The translations under genes were made by a program, and so were the position numbers. The notes under the pieces were generated by a model. The model was not told where the DNA came from, did not search any database, and was given only the letters and a program-made list of their open reading frames with translations. A DNA stretch of 64,000 nucleotides from DSNY01 sp040752195 (GTDB lineage: Bacteria; Pseudomonadota; Gammaproteobacteria; Burkholderiales; Burkholderiaceae_F). The DNA lies in the NCBI GenBank assembly GCA_040752195.1, contig JBFMFC010000010.1, positions 1-64,000 of the forward strand, in the 5' to 3' direction. The first letter of the stretch is position 1; the number at the start of each line of letters is the position of its first letter. Positions 39,163 to 48,407 of this stretch are shown here, piece by piece.

Positions 39163-40367
39163 TGCGAAGCCTTGACTGCGCCGCTTGCGACGAGCGCCGC
39201 GATCGCGTCGTCGCCATAGCCCAGCTCGGTCAGCAGCTCGCGCGTGTGCGCACCCGGTCCCGGGGCGGGACGCGGCGAGAAGGTGTGATCGGTCATCTGC
39301 GCCAGCGGGCCGACGCAGGTCACGTCGCCGCGCTTGTGCACGAGTCCGCGCGCGGCGAACTGCGTCTGCGTGAGGGCCTCGGCCGGCGTGAGCACCGGCG
39401 CAACACAGGCGTCGACGCGCTCGAAAATGCCGGTCCAGTGCGCGATCGGCTGCGAGCGCAGCCGCTCGGCGACGCGCTGCGCCGTTTGCAGCGCGGCGTC
39501 CGATCCCGGCGTCTCCCCGAGCGACCAGTGATTGGGCTTCAGTTCCGGCAGGCCGATCGCATCGCAGAACGCCTGCCAGAACTTCAGCTCCAGCGCGCCG
39601 ACCGACAGTTCTGCGCCGTCGGCCGTTTCGTAGACGCGATAGCACGGCGCACCGCCGGTCAGCAACGAGCGCTCCGCGCGCGGGGTCGATCCGGCGTCGA
39701 GCTCCGCATGCGCAAAGAAGTGGTGCGCGAGCAGGCCGTCGGTCATCGCGACATCGACGTAGCGGCCGACGCCCGTGCGCTGCGCGCCGAGCAGCGCGAC
39801 GAGCAGCGTCGACAGCGCCGACAGGGCACCGCCGAGCAGATCGCCGAGCTGCAGGCCGGGGATCGCAGGCCTGCCTTGCGCACGGATCTGGTCGAGCACG
39901 CCGCTTGTCGCGAGGTAGTTGATGTCGTGCCCGGCCGCCGCCGCGAGCGGGCCGTTCTGCCCGTAACCGGACAGCGAACAGACGACGAGCTTCGGGTTGC
40001 GCGCGTGCAGTACGTCCCAGCCGAGTCCGAGTCGCGCCATCACGCCGGGGCGGAACCCTTCGACCAGCGCGTCGGCCGTGTCGACGAGTTTCAGCAGCAC
40101 GTCGCGACCGGCGGCGGACTTCAGATCGATGCGGATCGAACGCTTGCCGCGGTTGACCGCTTCGAAAATCGCGTTGACGCGTGCGCCTTGGCCGTTGCTC
40201 ACCTGCGGCGGGAAGCCGCGCAGATAGTCGCCTGCGCCGGTGTCCTCGACCTTGATCACGTCGGCGCCGAAGTCCGCCAGATGCATCGTCGCCGCGGGCC
40301 CCGGCAGCAGCCGCGTCAGGTCGAGGATGCGCAGCCCGGCGAGCGGTGCGGCGGGGTCCGGGTTCAT
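39159..40367 (-). CDS. Class III CoA-transferase (CaiB/BaiF), alpha-methylacyl-CoA racemase-like
   Basis: 402 aa. N-terminal LAGLRILDLTRLLPGP and VIKVEDTGAGDYLR are typical; the motif AGHDINYLATSGVL near residue 150 holds the His-Asp pair used by alpha-methylacyl-CoA racemase, and RFRPGV-like EGFRPGVMARLGLG lies near 103. Racemases of this type prepare branched acyl-CoAs for beta-oxidation; CoA transfer is the other option. It overlaps yheS upstream and the phosphatase downstream by 4 nt each. Confidence 0.88.
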   Translation of the reverse strand: MNPDPAAPLAGLRILDLTRLLPGPAATMHLADFGADVIKVEDTGAGDYLRGFPPQVSNGQGARVNAIFEAVNRGKRSIRIDLKSAAGRDVLLKLVDTADALVEGFRPGVMARLGLGWDVLHARNPKLVVCSLSGYGQNGPLAAAAGHDINYLATSGVLDQIRAQGRPAIPGLQLGDLLGGALSALSTLLVALLGAQRTGVGRYVDVAMTDGLLAHHFFAHAELDAGSTPRAERSLLTGGAPCYRVYETADGAELSVGALELKFWQAFCDAIGLPELKPNHWSLGETPGSDAALQTAQRVAERLRSQPIAHWTGIFERVDACVAPVLTPAEALTQTQFAARGLVHKRGDVTCVGPLAQMTDHTFSPRPAPGPGAHTRELLTELGYGDDAIAALVASGAVKASQ

Positions 40368-42268
40368 GCGATCGATTCGATTTCAGTCGTTAGTTCCAGC
40401 CAGCGGCCTTCCAGCGCGTCGAGCTGCTGCGCCAGCTCGCCGCGGCGCTTCAGCGTCGCGGCGACTTCGTCGGCTTGTTCCGAATGATAGAAGTCCGGAT
40501 CGGCCAGGCGCGCGTCGAGTTCGCGCAAGGCGTCCGACATGCGCGCGATCTCGCCCTCGAGTTTCACGAGCTTCGCCTGCAGCGGCTTGCGCGCGGCGGC
40601 CAGACGCTGCCGTTGCTGCGCTTCCTGCTTCCTCAGCTCGCGCCGGCTCGGCGTCTGGTCGTCGGCGGCGGATTCGCTGCGCTCGCGCCGGCTGGCGAGC
40701 ACGAGCGCAGCGTAGTCGTCGAGATCGCCGTCGAAGGACGCCAGCCGGCCGTCATGAACGAGCCAGAGCTGGTCGACGGTCGAGCGCAGCAGATGGCGGT
40801 CGTGCGAGACGAGCAGCAGCGCCCCCTCGAAGCTCGACAGCGCCACCGTCAGCGCTTCGCGCGTCTCCAAGTCGAGATGGTTGGTCGGCTCGTCGAGGAC
40901 GAGCAGGTTGGGGCGCTGCCACGCGAGCAGCGCGAGCGCGCAGCGCGCCTTCTCGCCACCCGACATCGGTCCGACCGGGCTCGTCGCCATCTCGCCGGGA
41001 AAGCGGTAGCTGCCGAGAAAGTCGCGCAACTCCTGCTCGCGCGCCTCGGGCGCAAGCCGGCGAAGCTGCTGCAACGGGCTTTCGTCGGCGCGAAGCTGGT
41101 CGAGCTGGTGCTGCGCGAAGTAGCCGATCGCCAGCCCCGCACCGCGGCGCAGATCGCCCGCCGCGGGGGCGAGCTCACCCGCGATCGCTTTCACGAGCGT
41201 GGACTTGCCGGCGCCGTTGACGCCGAGAATGCCGATCCGGTCGCCGGAGCGGACCAGGAACTTCACATCGTCGAGGATCGTGCGTTCACCGTCCGCAGTG
41301 GAATACGCCAAGCGCAGGTTTTCGGCGTCGATCAGCCGTTCGGGGAGCTTGCGCGGCTCGAGGAACTCGAATCGCCACTCGCGCCGCGCGCGCACCGGCT
41401 CGACCGCTTGCAGCCGCTCGAGCATCTTGATGCGGCTTTGCGCCTGGCGCGCCTTGGTCGCCTTGGCGCGAAAACGGTCGACGAAGCGCTGCAGATGCGC
41501 CGCCGTGCGCTCGTACGTTCTGGCCGCCGCTTCCTGCTGCCGCTGCTGCTCGATCCAGGCGGTTTCGAACGCGCTGTAGTTGCCCGCGTAGCGGCGGATC
41601 GTGCCGTCGGCGACGTGCCAGATCGCGGTGGCGCAGCGGTCGAGGAACTCGCGGTCGTGCGAGATCAGCAGCACGGTCGCGTCCTGGCGTTTGAGCCAGG
41701 CTTCCAGCCAGATCACCGAGTCGAGGTCGAGATGGTTGGTCGGCTCGTCGAGCAGCAACAGGTCGGCCGGCCGCAACAGCGCACGGGCGAGGGCGAGCCG
41801 GTTGCGCCAGCCGCCGGAGAACTCCGCGACGCGCCGCTGCGAATCGCGCTCGGCGAATCCCAACCCGTGCATCACCGCCCTGGCTTGCGCGACGATCGCT
41901 CCTTCGTTCAGCTCCGCGAGCGCCGCGTGGGCATGCGCGAGCGCCAAGTCGTCGTGACCCGCGAGCGCCTGCTGCAGTTCGCTGCGCGCCGCCGTCAGAG
42001 GCGCGTGTCCGGCAAGTACGTAGTCGAGCGCGCTTTCCCCGGCGGCGTCGATATCCTGCGCGACGTGTGCGATGCGCTCCGGCTTGGGTGCCTCGAGTTT
42101 GCCGGCCTCAGGCGCCAGTTCGCCCAGGATGGCGGCGAACAGCGAAGACTTTCCGCTGCCGTTGGCGCCGACGAGCCCGATCCGTTCGCCCGGCGGGGCG
42201 ATCAGCGAGACATTACGGTACAGAATGCGGGCCCCGCGCGCGAGCGCGAGGTCGGTCAGGCGGAGCAT
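40364..42268 (-). CDS. yheS: ABC-F family ATPase, YheS-type
   Basis: 634 aa with two ATP-binding cassettes and no membrane segment, so a ribosome-associated ABC-F protein. First Walker A GANGSGKSS near residue 35, signature FSGGWRNRLALARAL near 150; second Walker A GVNGAGKST near 345, signature MSGGEKARCAL near 430; both have DEPTNHLD. The linker between cassettes is charged, and a C-terminal coiled coil (about 540-630) matches YheS rather than EttA. Head gene of the yheS-caiB-phosphatase-kinase series. Weak start region: no clear ribosome site. Confidence 0.9.
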   Translation of the reverse strand: MLRLTDLALARGARILYRNVSLIAPPGERIGLVGANGSGKSSLFAAILGELAPEAGKLEAPKPERIAHVAQDIDAAGESALDYVLAGHAPLTAARSELQQALAGHDDLALAHAHAALAELNEGAIVAQARAVMHGLGFAERDSQRRVAEFSGGWRNRLALARALLRPADLLLLDEPTNHLDLDSVIWLEAWLKRQDATVLLISHDREFLDRCATAIWHVADGTIRRYAGNYSAFETAWIEQQRQQEAAARTYERTAAHLQRFVDRFRAKATKARQAQSRIKMLERLQAVEPVRARREWRFEFLEPRKLPERLIDAENLRLAYSTADGERTILDDVKFLVRSGDRIGILGVNGAGKSTLVKAIAGELAPAAGDLRRGAGLAIGYFAQHQLDQLRADESPLQQLRRLAPEAREQELRDFLGSYRFPGEMATSPVGPMSGGEKARCALALLAWQRPNLLVLDEPTNHLDLETREALTVALSSFEGALLLVSHDRHLLRSTVDQLWLVHDGRLASFDGDLDDYAALVLASRRERSESAADDQTPSRRELRKQEAQQRQRLAAARKPLQAKLVKLEGEIARMSDALRELDARLADPDFYHSEQADEVAATLKRRGELAQQLDALEGRWLELTTEIESIA

Positions 42269-42423
42269 CTAGATCGGCGTGCGGATCGCGGGCCGCGCGT
42301 TGTATTGACTGCCGCACGGAGCCAACCCGCTGGCCGGACATCGGGCGCATCGGCCAATGCCCGCGGGGCGGCGCACCCGCGAGGAAGCGGTCGCGCTCCA
42401 CGACCCTTGGCGGGCTATCCGCG

Positions 42424-43320
42424 TCACCGCAGCTCCTCGTGCCTGACGAGGAAGACCATGTCGTCGCCGGCGCTGGTGGTAAGCCAGGTCATCGGGATGT
42501 CTTTGAACTGCTGCTCGACGGTCGCGCGTTCGCCGCCGACCTCGACGATCAGCAGCCCGCCGCGTTTCAGATGGCTGCGCGCCTCGCGTAGCAGCCGCTT
42601 GATCACGTCCATGCCGTCGCCCCCGCCGGCCAGCGCAAGCCTCGGCTCGTGCGTGTACTCCTTCGGCAGCCTGCTCATCGACGCGTCGGTGACGTACGGC
42701 GGATTGCACAGGATCACGTCGTAGCGGCGGTTCGGCAGCGCGGCGAACAGGTCCGACTCGACCAGGCGGATCCGGTGTTCGAACCCGTAGTCGGCGACGT
42801 TGCGCTGCGCGACCGCGAGCGCGTCCCTGGACACATCGACCGCGTCGATCTTCGCGCGGGGAAAGACGTCGGCGGCCATCACCGCGAGGCAGCCCGAGCC
42901 GGTGCACATGTCGAGCAGATCGGCCACGTCGTTCGGATCCTGCACCCACGGGTGCAGCGCGTCCTTCAGCAGCTCCGCGATGAACGAGCGCGGCACGATC
43001 GCGCGCTCGTCGACGTAAAACTTGTAGCCCTGCAGCCAGGCCTCCTGCAGCAGATACGCGGCGGGGACGCGTTTTTTGACGCGCCGTTCGATCAGTTGCA
43101 GCAGCGTGTTGATCTCGGCGTGCGTCAGATAGGCGTCGAGGAAGACGTCGAGCCGCTCGATCGGCAGCTTCAGCGCGCGCATCACGATGAACGCGGCTTC
43201 GTCGAAGGCGTCGATCTGGCCGTGGCCGAAGAAGATGTTGGCCTCGTTGAAGCGCGTCACCGCGAAGCGCAGCACGTCGCGCAGCGTGCGCAGATTCGCC
43301 TGGGCGTCGATGTTGGACAT
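42424..43320 (-). CDS. prmB: 50S ribosomal protein L3 N5-glutamine methyltransferase
   Basis: 298 aa. Methylates a glutamine in ribosomal protein L3. The SAM-binding motif LLDMCTGSGCLAVMAA and the Gln-binding NPPY (ILCNPPYVTDASM) are clear. N-terminal helical domain ending in RRVKKRVPAAYLLQEAWLQG, typical of the PrmB rather than PrmC branch. It lies 9 nt after dapE in the same direction. Confidence 0.93.
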   Translation of the reverse strand: MSNIDAQANLRTLRDVLRFAVTRFNEANIFFGHGQIDAFDEAAFIVMRALKLPIERLDVFLDAYLTHAEINTLLQLIERRVKKRVPAAYLLQEAWLQGYKFYVDERAIVPRSFIAELLKDALHPWVQDPNDVADLLDMCTGSGCLAVMAADVFPRAKIDAVDVSRDALAVAQRNVADYGFEHRIRLVESDLFAALPNRRYDVILCNPPYVTDASMSRLPKEYTHEPRLALAGGGDGMDVIKRLLREARSHLKRGGLLIVEVGGERATVEQQFKDIPMTWLTTSAGDDMVFLVRHEELR

Positions 43321-43329
43321 GGTCGTCGT

Positions 43330-44457
43330 TCAGCCGAGCAGCAGCTCGAGCGTGCGCCGGTAGACGTTCTTCAGCGGCTCGAGATCGTCGACGCGGATGT
43401 TCTCGTCGATCTTGTGGATCGACGCGTTCGGCGGTCCGAACTCGACGACCTGCGGGCAGACGGTCGCGATGAAGCGCCCGTCCGACGTGCCCCCCGTGGT
43501 CGAAAGCTGCGCCTCGACGCCGGCGCACTCCGCGATCGCGCGGCGGATCGCGCCGACCAGCTCGCCCGGCTGCGTCAGGAACGGCTGCGCGCCGACGGTC
43601 CACGCGAGGTCGTAGTCGAGGCCGTGCTTGCGCAGGATCGCTTCGATCCGGCTCATCAGCGTCTCGGCCGTCGAGACGGGGGCGAAGCGCAGGTTGAAGT
43701 CGACTTCGCACGTGCCGGGGATCACGTTCGACGCACCGGTGCCGGCACGGATGTTCGACACCTGGAAGGTCGTCGGCGGGAAGTACTCGTTTCCGCGATC
43801 CCATTCGGTCGCCACGAGCTCGGCCAGCGCGGGGGCCAATTCATGCACGGGATTGCGGGCGAGGTGGGGGTAAGCGACGTGGCCCTGCACGCCCTTGACC
43901 GTGAGCTTGCCCGACAGCGACCCGCGCCGTCCGTTCTTGATCGTGTCGCCGAGGCGGTCGACCGAGGTCGGCTCGCCGACGATGCAGAAGTCGATCGCCT
44001 CGGCGCGCGCGGCAAGCCGCTCGACGACCGCCACGGTGCCGTCGGTGGCCGGGCCTTCCTCGTCGGAGGTCAGCAGCAGCGCGATCGACCCGCGATGCGC
44101 CGGGTGCGCGCGGACGAACTCCTCGGCCGCGACGACGAACGCGGCGATCGAGCTCTTCATGTCGCTCGCGCCGCGCCCGTACAACCGGCCGTCGCGCAGC
44201 GTCGGTTCGAACGGGTCGGAGTGCCACTGTTCGCGCGGTCCGGGCGGAACGACATCGGTATGCCCGGCGAAAACGACGTTCGGCCGCGCCGCGCCGCGCC
44301 GCAGCCACGCGTTGCTGACGCCGTTGCGGTCGATCCGCTCGGCGCGGAAGCCCAGCGGCGCGAGGCGCTGCGCGATGAGCTCCTGGCAGCCGTCGTCGGC
44401 CGGCGTGACCGAGCGGCGGACGATCAATTGGCGGACGAGTTCGAGCGTCGCGGACAC
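43330..44457 (-). CDS. dapE: Succinyl-diaminopimelate desuccinylase
   Basis: Zinc aminopeptidase-fold enzyme of the lysine/diaminopimelate pathway. Metal ligands appear as FAGHTDVVPPG (His, first Asp nearby), TSDEEGPATDG and IVGEPTS; the late GGTSDGRF is the DapE signature. The GTG at 44457 (VSATLEL) gives 375 aa, equal to E. coli DapE, and is preferred over an upstream frame extension to 44532. Candidate promoter and leader hairpin lie just upstream. Confidence 0.95.
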   Translation of the reverse strand: MSATLELVRQLIVRRSVTPADDGCQELIAQRLAPLGFRAERIDRNGVSNAWLRRGAARPNVVFAGHTDVVPPGPREQWHSDPFEPTLRDGRLYGRGASDMKSSIAAFVVAAEEFVRAHPAHRGSIALLLTSDEEGPATDGTVAVVERLAARAEAIDFCIVGEPTSVDRLGDTIKNGRRGSLSGKLTVKGVQGHVAYPHLARNPVHELAPALAELVATEWDRGNEYFPPTTFQVSNIRAGTGASNVIPGTCEVDFNLRFAPVSTAETLMSRIEAILRKHGLDYDLAWTVGAQPFLTQPGELVGAIRRAIAECAGVEAQLSTTGGTSDGRFIATVCPQVVEFGPPNASIHKIDENIRVDDLEPLKNVYRRTLELLLG

Positions 44458-44464
44458 GGATAGT

Positions 44465-44513
44465 GCGGGGCAAAACGGCCCCGCATTATCCGTGATCCTT
44501 TGCCGGTTGTCCG
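44465..44513 (-). promoter_or_regulatory. Candidate dapE promoter with leader hairpin
   Basis: Minus strand: -35 CGGACA (44508-44513), a 17-bp spacer, -10 GATAAT (44485-44490). Directly downstream, GCGGGGC (44478-44484 read on minus) and GCCCCGC (44465-44471) form a perfect 7-bp stem with a 6-nt loop, 8 nt before the GTG start. The hairpin could hide the start region or protect the 5' end. Confidence 0.4.
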
Positions 44514-44577
44514 TTCGCCGGCGCAGCACCACGCGCGGCCGGACGGTCGCGGCGGCGCGCGGTCGGCGGTGAACGGG

Positions 44578-45714
44578 CTAGATGTTCAGCGTGAACTCGG
44601 AAAACGACGACGTGTCGTTCGCCGCTCTTTTCGGCTGCTGCACCGGCGTGTTGGGCTTGCCGGCGTTATTGATCAGCCACAGCAGATTGTTCTTCGAATC
44701 GGCCGCGGCGAGCGCGTCCTCGCGCGTGACGACGTCTTTCTGCAACAGCGTGTACAGGCTCTGCTCGAACGATTGGCTCTCGGGCGCGAGGCTGTGCTCC
44801 ATCGCTTCCTTGATTCCCGAAATGTCGCCGCGCTCGATCAGCGCGGTCATCTGACCTGCGTTCATCATCACCTCGACCGCCGGGACGCGCCCGCCCTTCT
44901 TGGAACGGACCAGTCGCTGCGACACGACCGCCTTGAGCGATGCGGCGAGGTCCTCGAACAGCGCCTGCCGCGTCTCCGGCGTGTAGAAGCTGATCACCCG
45001 GTTCAACGCGTGCGCACTGTTGGTCGCGTGCATCGTCGCGACGACCAGATGCCCGGACATCGAGTAGGCGAGTGCGGCGGCCATCGTCTCGCGGTCGCGG
45101 ATCTCGCCGATGAACAGCACGTCGGGTGCCTGCCGCATCGCGTTGCGCAGCGCGGCCTCGAGGCTCTTGGCATCGGTGCCGATCTCGCGCTGGTTGATGA
45201 TCGACTTCTTGTTGCGGAACAGGAACTCGATCGGATCCTCGAAGGTGAGGATGTGCCCGGTGATCAGTTCGTTGCGATGGTCGAGCATCGACGCGATCGA
45301 CGTCGACTTGCCCGAACCGGCGGCGCCGACCATGAGGATCAGTCCGCGCCGCTCCATGATCAGGTCCTTCAGCACGTCGGGCAGCATCAGCTCGTCGAGC
45401 CGCGGCACTTCGTGCGGGATGTAGCGGACCACCGCCGAGACCGATCCGCGCTGCAGGAAGGCGCTCAGGCGGAAGCTGCCGACGCCGGTGATCGGCAGCC
45501 CGATGTTCAGCTCGCGCGTTTCTTCGAGTTCGCGGAACTGCGCGTCCGTCAGTCGCTCGGCGAGCAGGCTGATGATGGCTTGCGGCGCGAGCCGTTCCTG
45601 GTTGATCGGCACGCATACGCCGTTGATCTTGATCGTGATGGGCGAGCCGACCGCCAGATAGAGGTCGGAGGCGTTCTTCTCCGCCATCAGGTGGAACAGT
45701 CGCTCGAGTGCCAT
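44578..45714 (-). CDS. PilT/PilU-family type IV pilus ATPase
   Basis: 378 aa hexameric ATPase. N-terminal ERLFHLMAEKNASDLYLAVG is PilU-like. Walker A is MVGAAGSGKSTS near residue 133, Asp box ILTFEDPIEFLF, Walker B DVLFIGEIRDRE, His box VVATMHATNSAHAL. Retraction or accessory motor of type IV pili; sequence favours PilU over PilT. No other pilus genes are in the window, and it lies between dapD and dapE. Confidence 0.88.
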   Translation of the reverse strand: MALERLFHLMAEKNASDLYLAVGSPITIKINGVCVPINQERLAPQAIISLLAERLTDAQFRELEETRELNIGLPITGVGSFRLSAFLQRGSVSAVVRYIPHEVPRLDELMLPDVLKDLIMERRGLILMVGAAGSGKSTSIASMLDHRNELITGHILTFEDPIEFLFRNKKSIINQREIGTDAKSLEAALRNAMRQAPDVLFIGEIRDRETMAAALAYSMSGHLVVATMHATNSAHALNRVISFYTPETRQALFEDLAASLKAVVSQRLVRSKKGGRVPAVEVMMNAGQMTALIERGDISGIKEAMEHSLAPESQSFEQSLYTLLQKDVVTREDALAAADSKNNLLWLINNAGKPNTPVQQPKRAANDTSSFSEFTLNI

Positions 45715-45820
45715 CAGCGTCTCCGGGTCAGCACTCGGGGACGATACGCATCGCCCCGCACCCCGTGAAGTCCCGCGATCGGGCGAATAGCGACATCTTG
45801 CCCGTTGAACTCGGCCGAAC

Positions 45821-46654
45821 TCAGCGGCCTGCGCCGGCCTCGCGCAGCAGGTCGTTGATCGCCGTCTTCGCGCGGGTCTGCGCGTCGACGCGCTTGACGA
45901 TCACTGCGCAGTACAGGCTGTACCTGCCGTCGGCCGACGGCAGGCTGCCCGACACCACGACCGACCCGGCCGGAATCCGGCCGTAGGTGACTTCGCCGGT
46001 GGCGCGGTCGTAGATCTTGGTGCTCTGGCCGATGTACACCCCCATGCTGATCACCGAGTTCTCCTCGACGATCACGCCCTCGACGATCTCCGAGCGCGCG
46101 CCGATGAAGCAGTTGTCCTCGATGATCGTCGGGCTGGCCTGCAACGGCTCGAGCACGCCGCCGATGCCCACGCCGCCCGACAGATGCACGTTCTTGCCGA
46201 TCTGCGCGCACGAGCCGACGGTGGCCCACGTATCGACCATCGTGCCTTCGTCGACGTAGGCGCCGATGTTCACGTACGAGGGCATCAGCACGACGTTCCT
46301 GCCGATGAACGCGCCGCGCCGGACCATCGCGGGCGGGACGACGCGAAAGCCGCCGGCAGCGAAATCGCCCGCCGAATACCGGGCAAACTTGCCGGGGACC
46401 TTGTCGTAGTAGCGCGTGTAGCCGCCCGACTCCATCACCTGGTTGTCCTGCAGCCGGAACGACAGCAGAACGGCTTTCTTGACCCACTGCTGCACGACCC
46501 ATTGGCCGGCGCGCTTCTCGGCGACGCGCAGCTCGCCTGCGTCGAGTCGGGCGAGCGTCTCGTCGACCGCACGGCGCACGTCGGCCGGCGCGTTCGCGGG
46601 ACTCAGTTCCGAGCGGCGCTCCCATGCGCCTTCGATGATCTGCTGGGGGGTCAT
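45821..46654 (-). CDS. dapD: 2,3,4,5-tetrahydropyridine-2,6-dicarboxylate N-succinyltransferase
   Basis: 277 aa left-handed beta-helix acyltransferase of diaminopimelate synthesis. A helical N-terminal domain (about 1-100) is followed by hexapeptide repeats at about 105-225 (GRNVVLMPSYVNIGAYVDEG and onward) and a C-terminal tail. Length equals the family norm (274 aa in E. coli). Its start overlaps the dapC stop (ATGA), so the succinylase-branch enzymes are made together. Confidence 0.95.
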   Translation of the reverse strand: MTPQQIIEGAWERRSELSPANAPADVRRAVDETLARLDAGELRVAEKRAGQWVVQQWVKKAVLLSFRLQDNQVMESGGYTRYYDKVPGKFARYSAGDFAAGGFRVVPPAMVRRGAFIGRNVVLMPSYVNIGAYVDEGTMVDTWATVGSCAQIGKNVHLSGGVGIGGVLEPLQASPTIIEDNCFIGARSEIVEGVIVEENSVISMGVYIGQSTKIYDRATGEVTYGRIPAGSVVVSGSLPSADGRYSLYCAVIVKRVDAQTRAKTAINDLLREAGAGR

Positions 46655-47853
46655 CGGGACCTCGACAGGGTTTCGGTGAATTCTGCAATCCGCTGCGCGG
46701 CGTCGAGCACCTCGTCGACGCCTGCCACCAGGGCGATCCGCACGAACCCGGCACCCGGGTTCAGTCCGTCGCACTCGCGCGCCAGGAAACTGCCCGGCAG
46801 CACGGTGACATTGCGCTCGGCAAAGAGTCGGCGCGTGTACTCCGTATCGTCGATCGGGGTTCGCGCCCACAGGTAAAACGCCGCTTCGGGCAGCGCAGTC
46901 GGCAGCGCGCGCGCGACGATCGGCGTGGCCTGCGCGAATTTGGTCGCGTACAGCCGGCGGTTCTCGCGCACGTGCGCCTCGTCGTTCCATGCGGCGATGC
47001 TCGCGGCCTGCGCCGGCGGGCTCATCGCGTTGCCGTGATAGGTCCGATACAGCAGGAACTTCTTCAGCACCGCCGAATCGCCGGCGACGAAACCCGAGCG
47101 CAGCCCCGGCACGTTCGAGCGCTTTGACAGGCTGCCGAATGCGACGAGGCGCGGAAAGCCGTGTCGGCCCAGCGCATGCGCCGCCTGCAGGCCGCCCAGG
47201 GGAGGGCGTGCTTCGTCGAAATAGATCTCCGAATAGCACTCGTCGGACGCGATGACGAAACCGTAGCGATCCGACAGCGTGAACAGCTCGCGCCATTCGT
47301 CGAGCGTCATCACGCGCCCGGTCGGGTTGGCCGGCGTGCAGACGTAGACGAGCTGCACGCGCCGCCACTCGTCCGGCGTCACGCGCTCGAAAGCCATGCG
47401 AAAGCCGTTTTCGGGCGTGGTTGGCAGAAACAGCGGCTGCGCCCCGGCAAGCAGCGCCGCGCCCTCGTAGATCTGATAGAAGGGGTTCGGCAGGATCACG
47501 AGCGCATCGCGCGTCCGGTCGATGACCGCCTGCGCGAAGGCGAACAACGCCTCGCGCGAGCCGTTGACCGGCAGCACTTGCGTCGCGGGATCGACCGCGG
47601 GCAGTCCGAACCGGCGCGCGACCCACGCCGCGATCGCCTCGCGCAGCTCGGGCACGCCGATCGTGCTCGGGTACTGCGCAAGCGCGGGCAGCGCCTTCGT
47701 CAAGGCGTCGAAGATCAACGGCGGCGTGGCGTGCTTCGGTTCGCCGATCGACAGGTTGACGTGCGGCAGATGGGCGGGAGGGGTCGCCCCCGCCAGCAGC
47801 GCGCGCAGCTGCTCGAACGGATACGGCTGCAGCTTGCCCAGGTCCGGGTTCAT
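46651..47853 (-). CDS. dapC: Succinyldiaminopimelate aminotransferase
   Basis: 400 aa fold-type I PLP enzyme. LSIGEPKHATPP near residue 35, PNPFYQIYEG near 122, NPTGRVM near 175, and the PLP Lys in FGSLSKRSNVPGLRSGF near 240. Neighbours dapD and dapE identify the substrate as N-succinyl-2-amino-6-ketopimelate. Stop/start overlaps connect it to queF before and dapD after. Confidence 0.92.
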   Translation of the reverse strand: MNPDLGKLQPYPFEQLRALLAGATPPAHLPHVNLSIGEPKHATPPLIFDALTKALPALAQYPSTIGVPELREAIAAWVARRFGLPAVDPATQVLPVNGSREALFAFAQAVIDRTRDALVILPNPFYQIYEGAALLAGAQPLFLPTTPENGFRMAFERVTPDEWRRVQLVYVCTPANPTGRVMTLDEWRELFTLSDRYGFVIASDECYSEIYFDEARPPLGGLQAAHALGRHGFPRLVAFGSLSKRSNVPGLRSGFVAGDSAVLKKFLLYRTYHGNAMSPPAQAASIAAWNDEAHVRENRRLYATKFAQATPIVARALPTALPEAAFYLWARTPIDDTEYTRRLFAERNVTVLPGSFLARECDGLNPGAGFVRIALVAGVDEVLDAAQRIAEFTETLSRSR

Positions 47854-48269
47854 CCGCGCGTGCTCGACTGCAGCGGGAAGGCGCCGAGCTCGACATACGG
47901 CGCCGGCTTCCAGCCGCGCTTGCGGTGCTCGACGACGACGGTGGTGAAGATGCCGCCGCGCACGTACCAGCGGGCGGTCAGCCGCATGAAGCGCGGCGCC
48001 AGCGCGCGAACGAGATCGTCGAGGATGCGGTTGGTGACCGCCTCGTGGAAGACGCCCTCGTTGCGGTACGACCACATGTACAGCTTCAGGCTCTTTAGCT
48101 CGACGTTGCGCCGGTCCGGCACGTAGTCGAGGATCATCGTCGCGAAGTCCGGCTGCCCGGTCAACGGGCACAGGCAGGTGAACTCGGGGACTTCGATGTG
48201 AACCAGGTAGTCGCGGGCCGGCGCGGGATTGGCAAAGGTGTCGAGTTTTCGGGTCGGCCGCGTGGCCAT
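47850..48269 (-). CDS. queF: NADPH-dependent 7-cyano-7-deazaguanine reductase
   Basis: 139 aa, the short single-domain QueF type. It reduces preQ0 to preQ1 in queuosine synthesis. The catalytic Cys34 lies in EFTCLCPLTGQPDFA; the family motif is ELKSLKLYMWSYRNEG (Glu58), and GGIFTTVVVEHRKRGW ends the fold. The start MATRPTRK at 48269 is chosen; an in-frame ATG at 48299 would add 10 residues. Head of the queF-dapC-dapD set. Confidence 0.93.
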   Translation of the reverse strand: MATRPTRKLDTFANPAPARDYLVHIEVPEFTCLCPLTGQPDFATMILDYVPDRRNVELKSLKLYMWSYRNEGVFHEAVTNRILDDLVRALAPRFMRLTARWYVRGGIFTTVVVEHRKRGWKPAPYVELGAFPLQSSTRG

Positions 48270-48328
48270 CGAAGCGCTCAGCGTTTCGGCTTCACGCACG
48301 AAGCCGGAGATGAAAGAAGGTCGCCTGT

Positions 48329-48334
48329 ATTATA
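48329..48334 (-). promoter_or_regulatory. Candidate -10 element of the queF-dapC-dapD operon
   Basis: Perfect TATAAT on the minus strand, 60 bp before queF; no clear -35. On the plus strand the overlapping TATTAT (48328-48333) could be the -10 of smc. The 138-bp gap thus serves both genes. Confidence 0.45.
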
Positions 48335-48407
48335 CGAAGCCATCGTGATGACCTGACGCTGCGCTTCGCTTCCGCATCCGCGCGTCGCTACTCCCGGAAA
48401 CTCCAAG

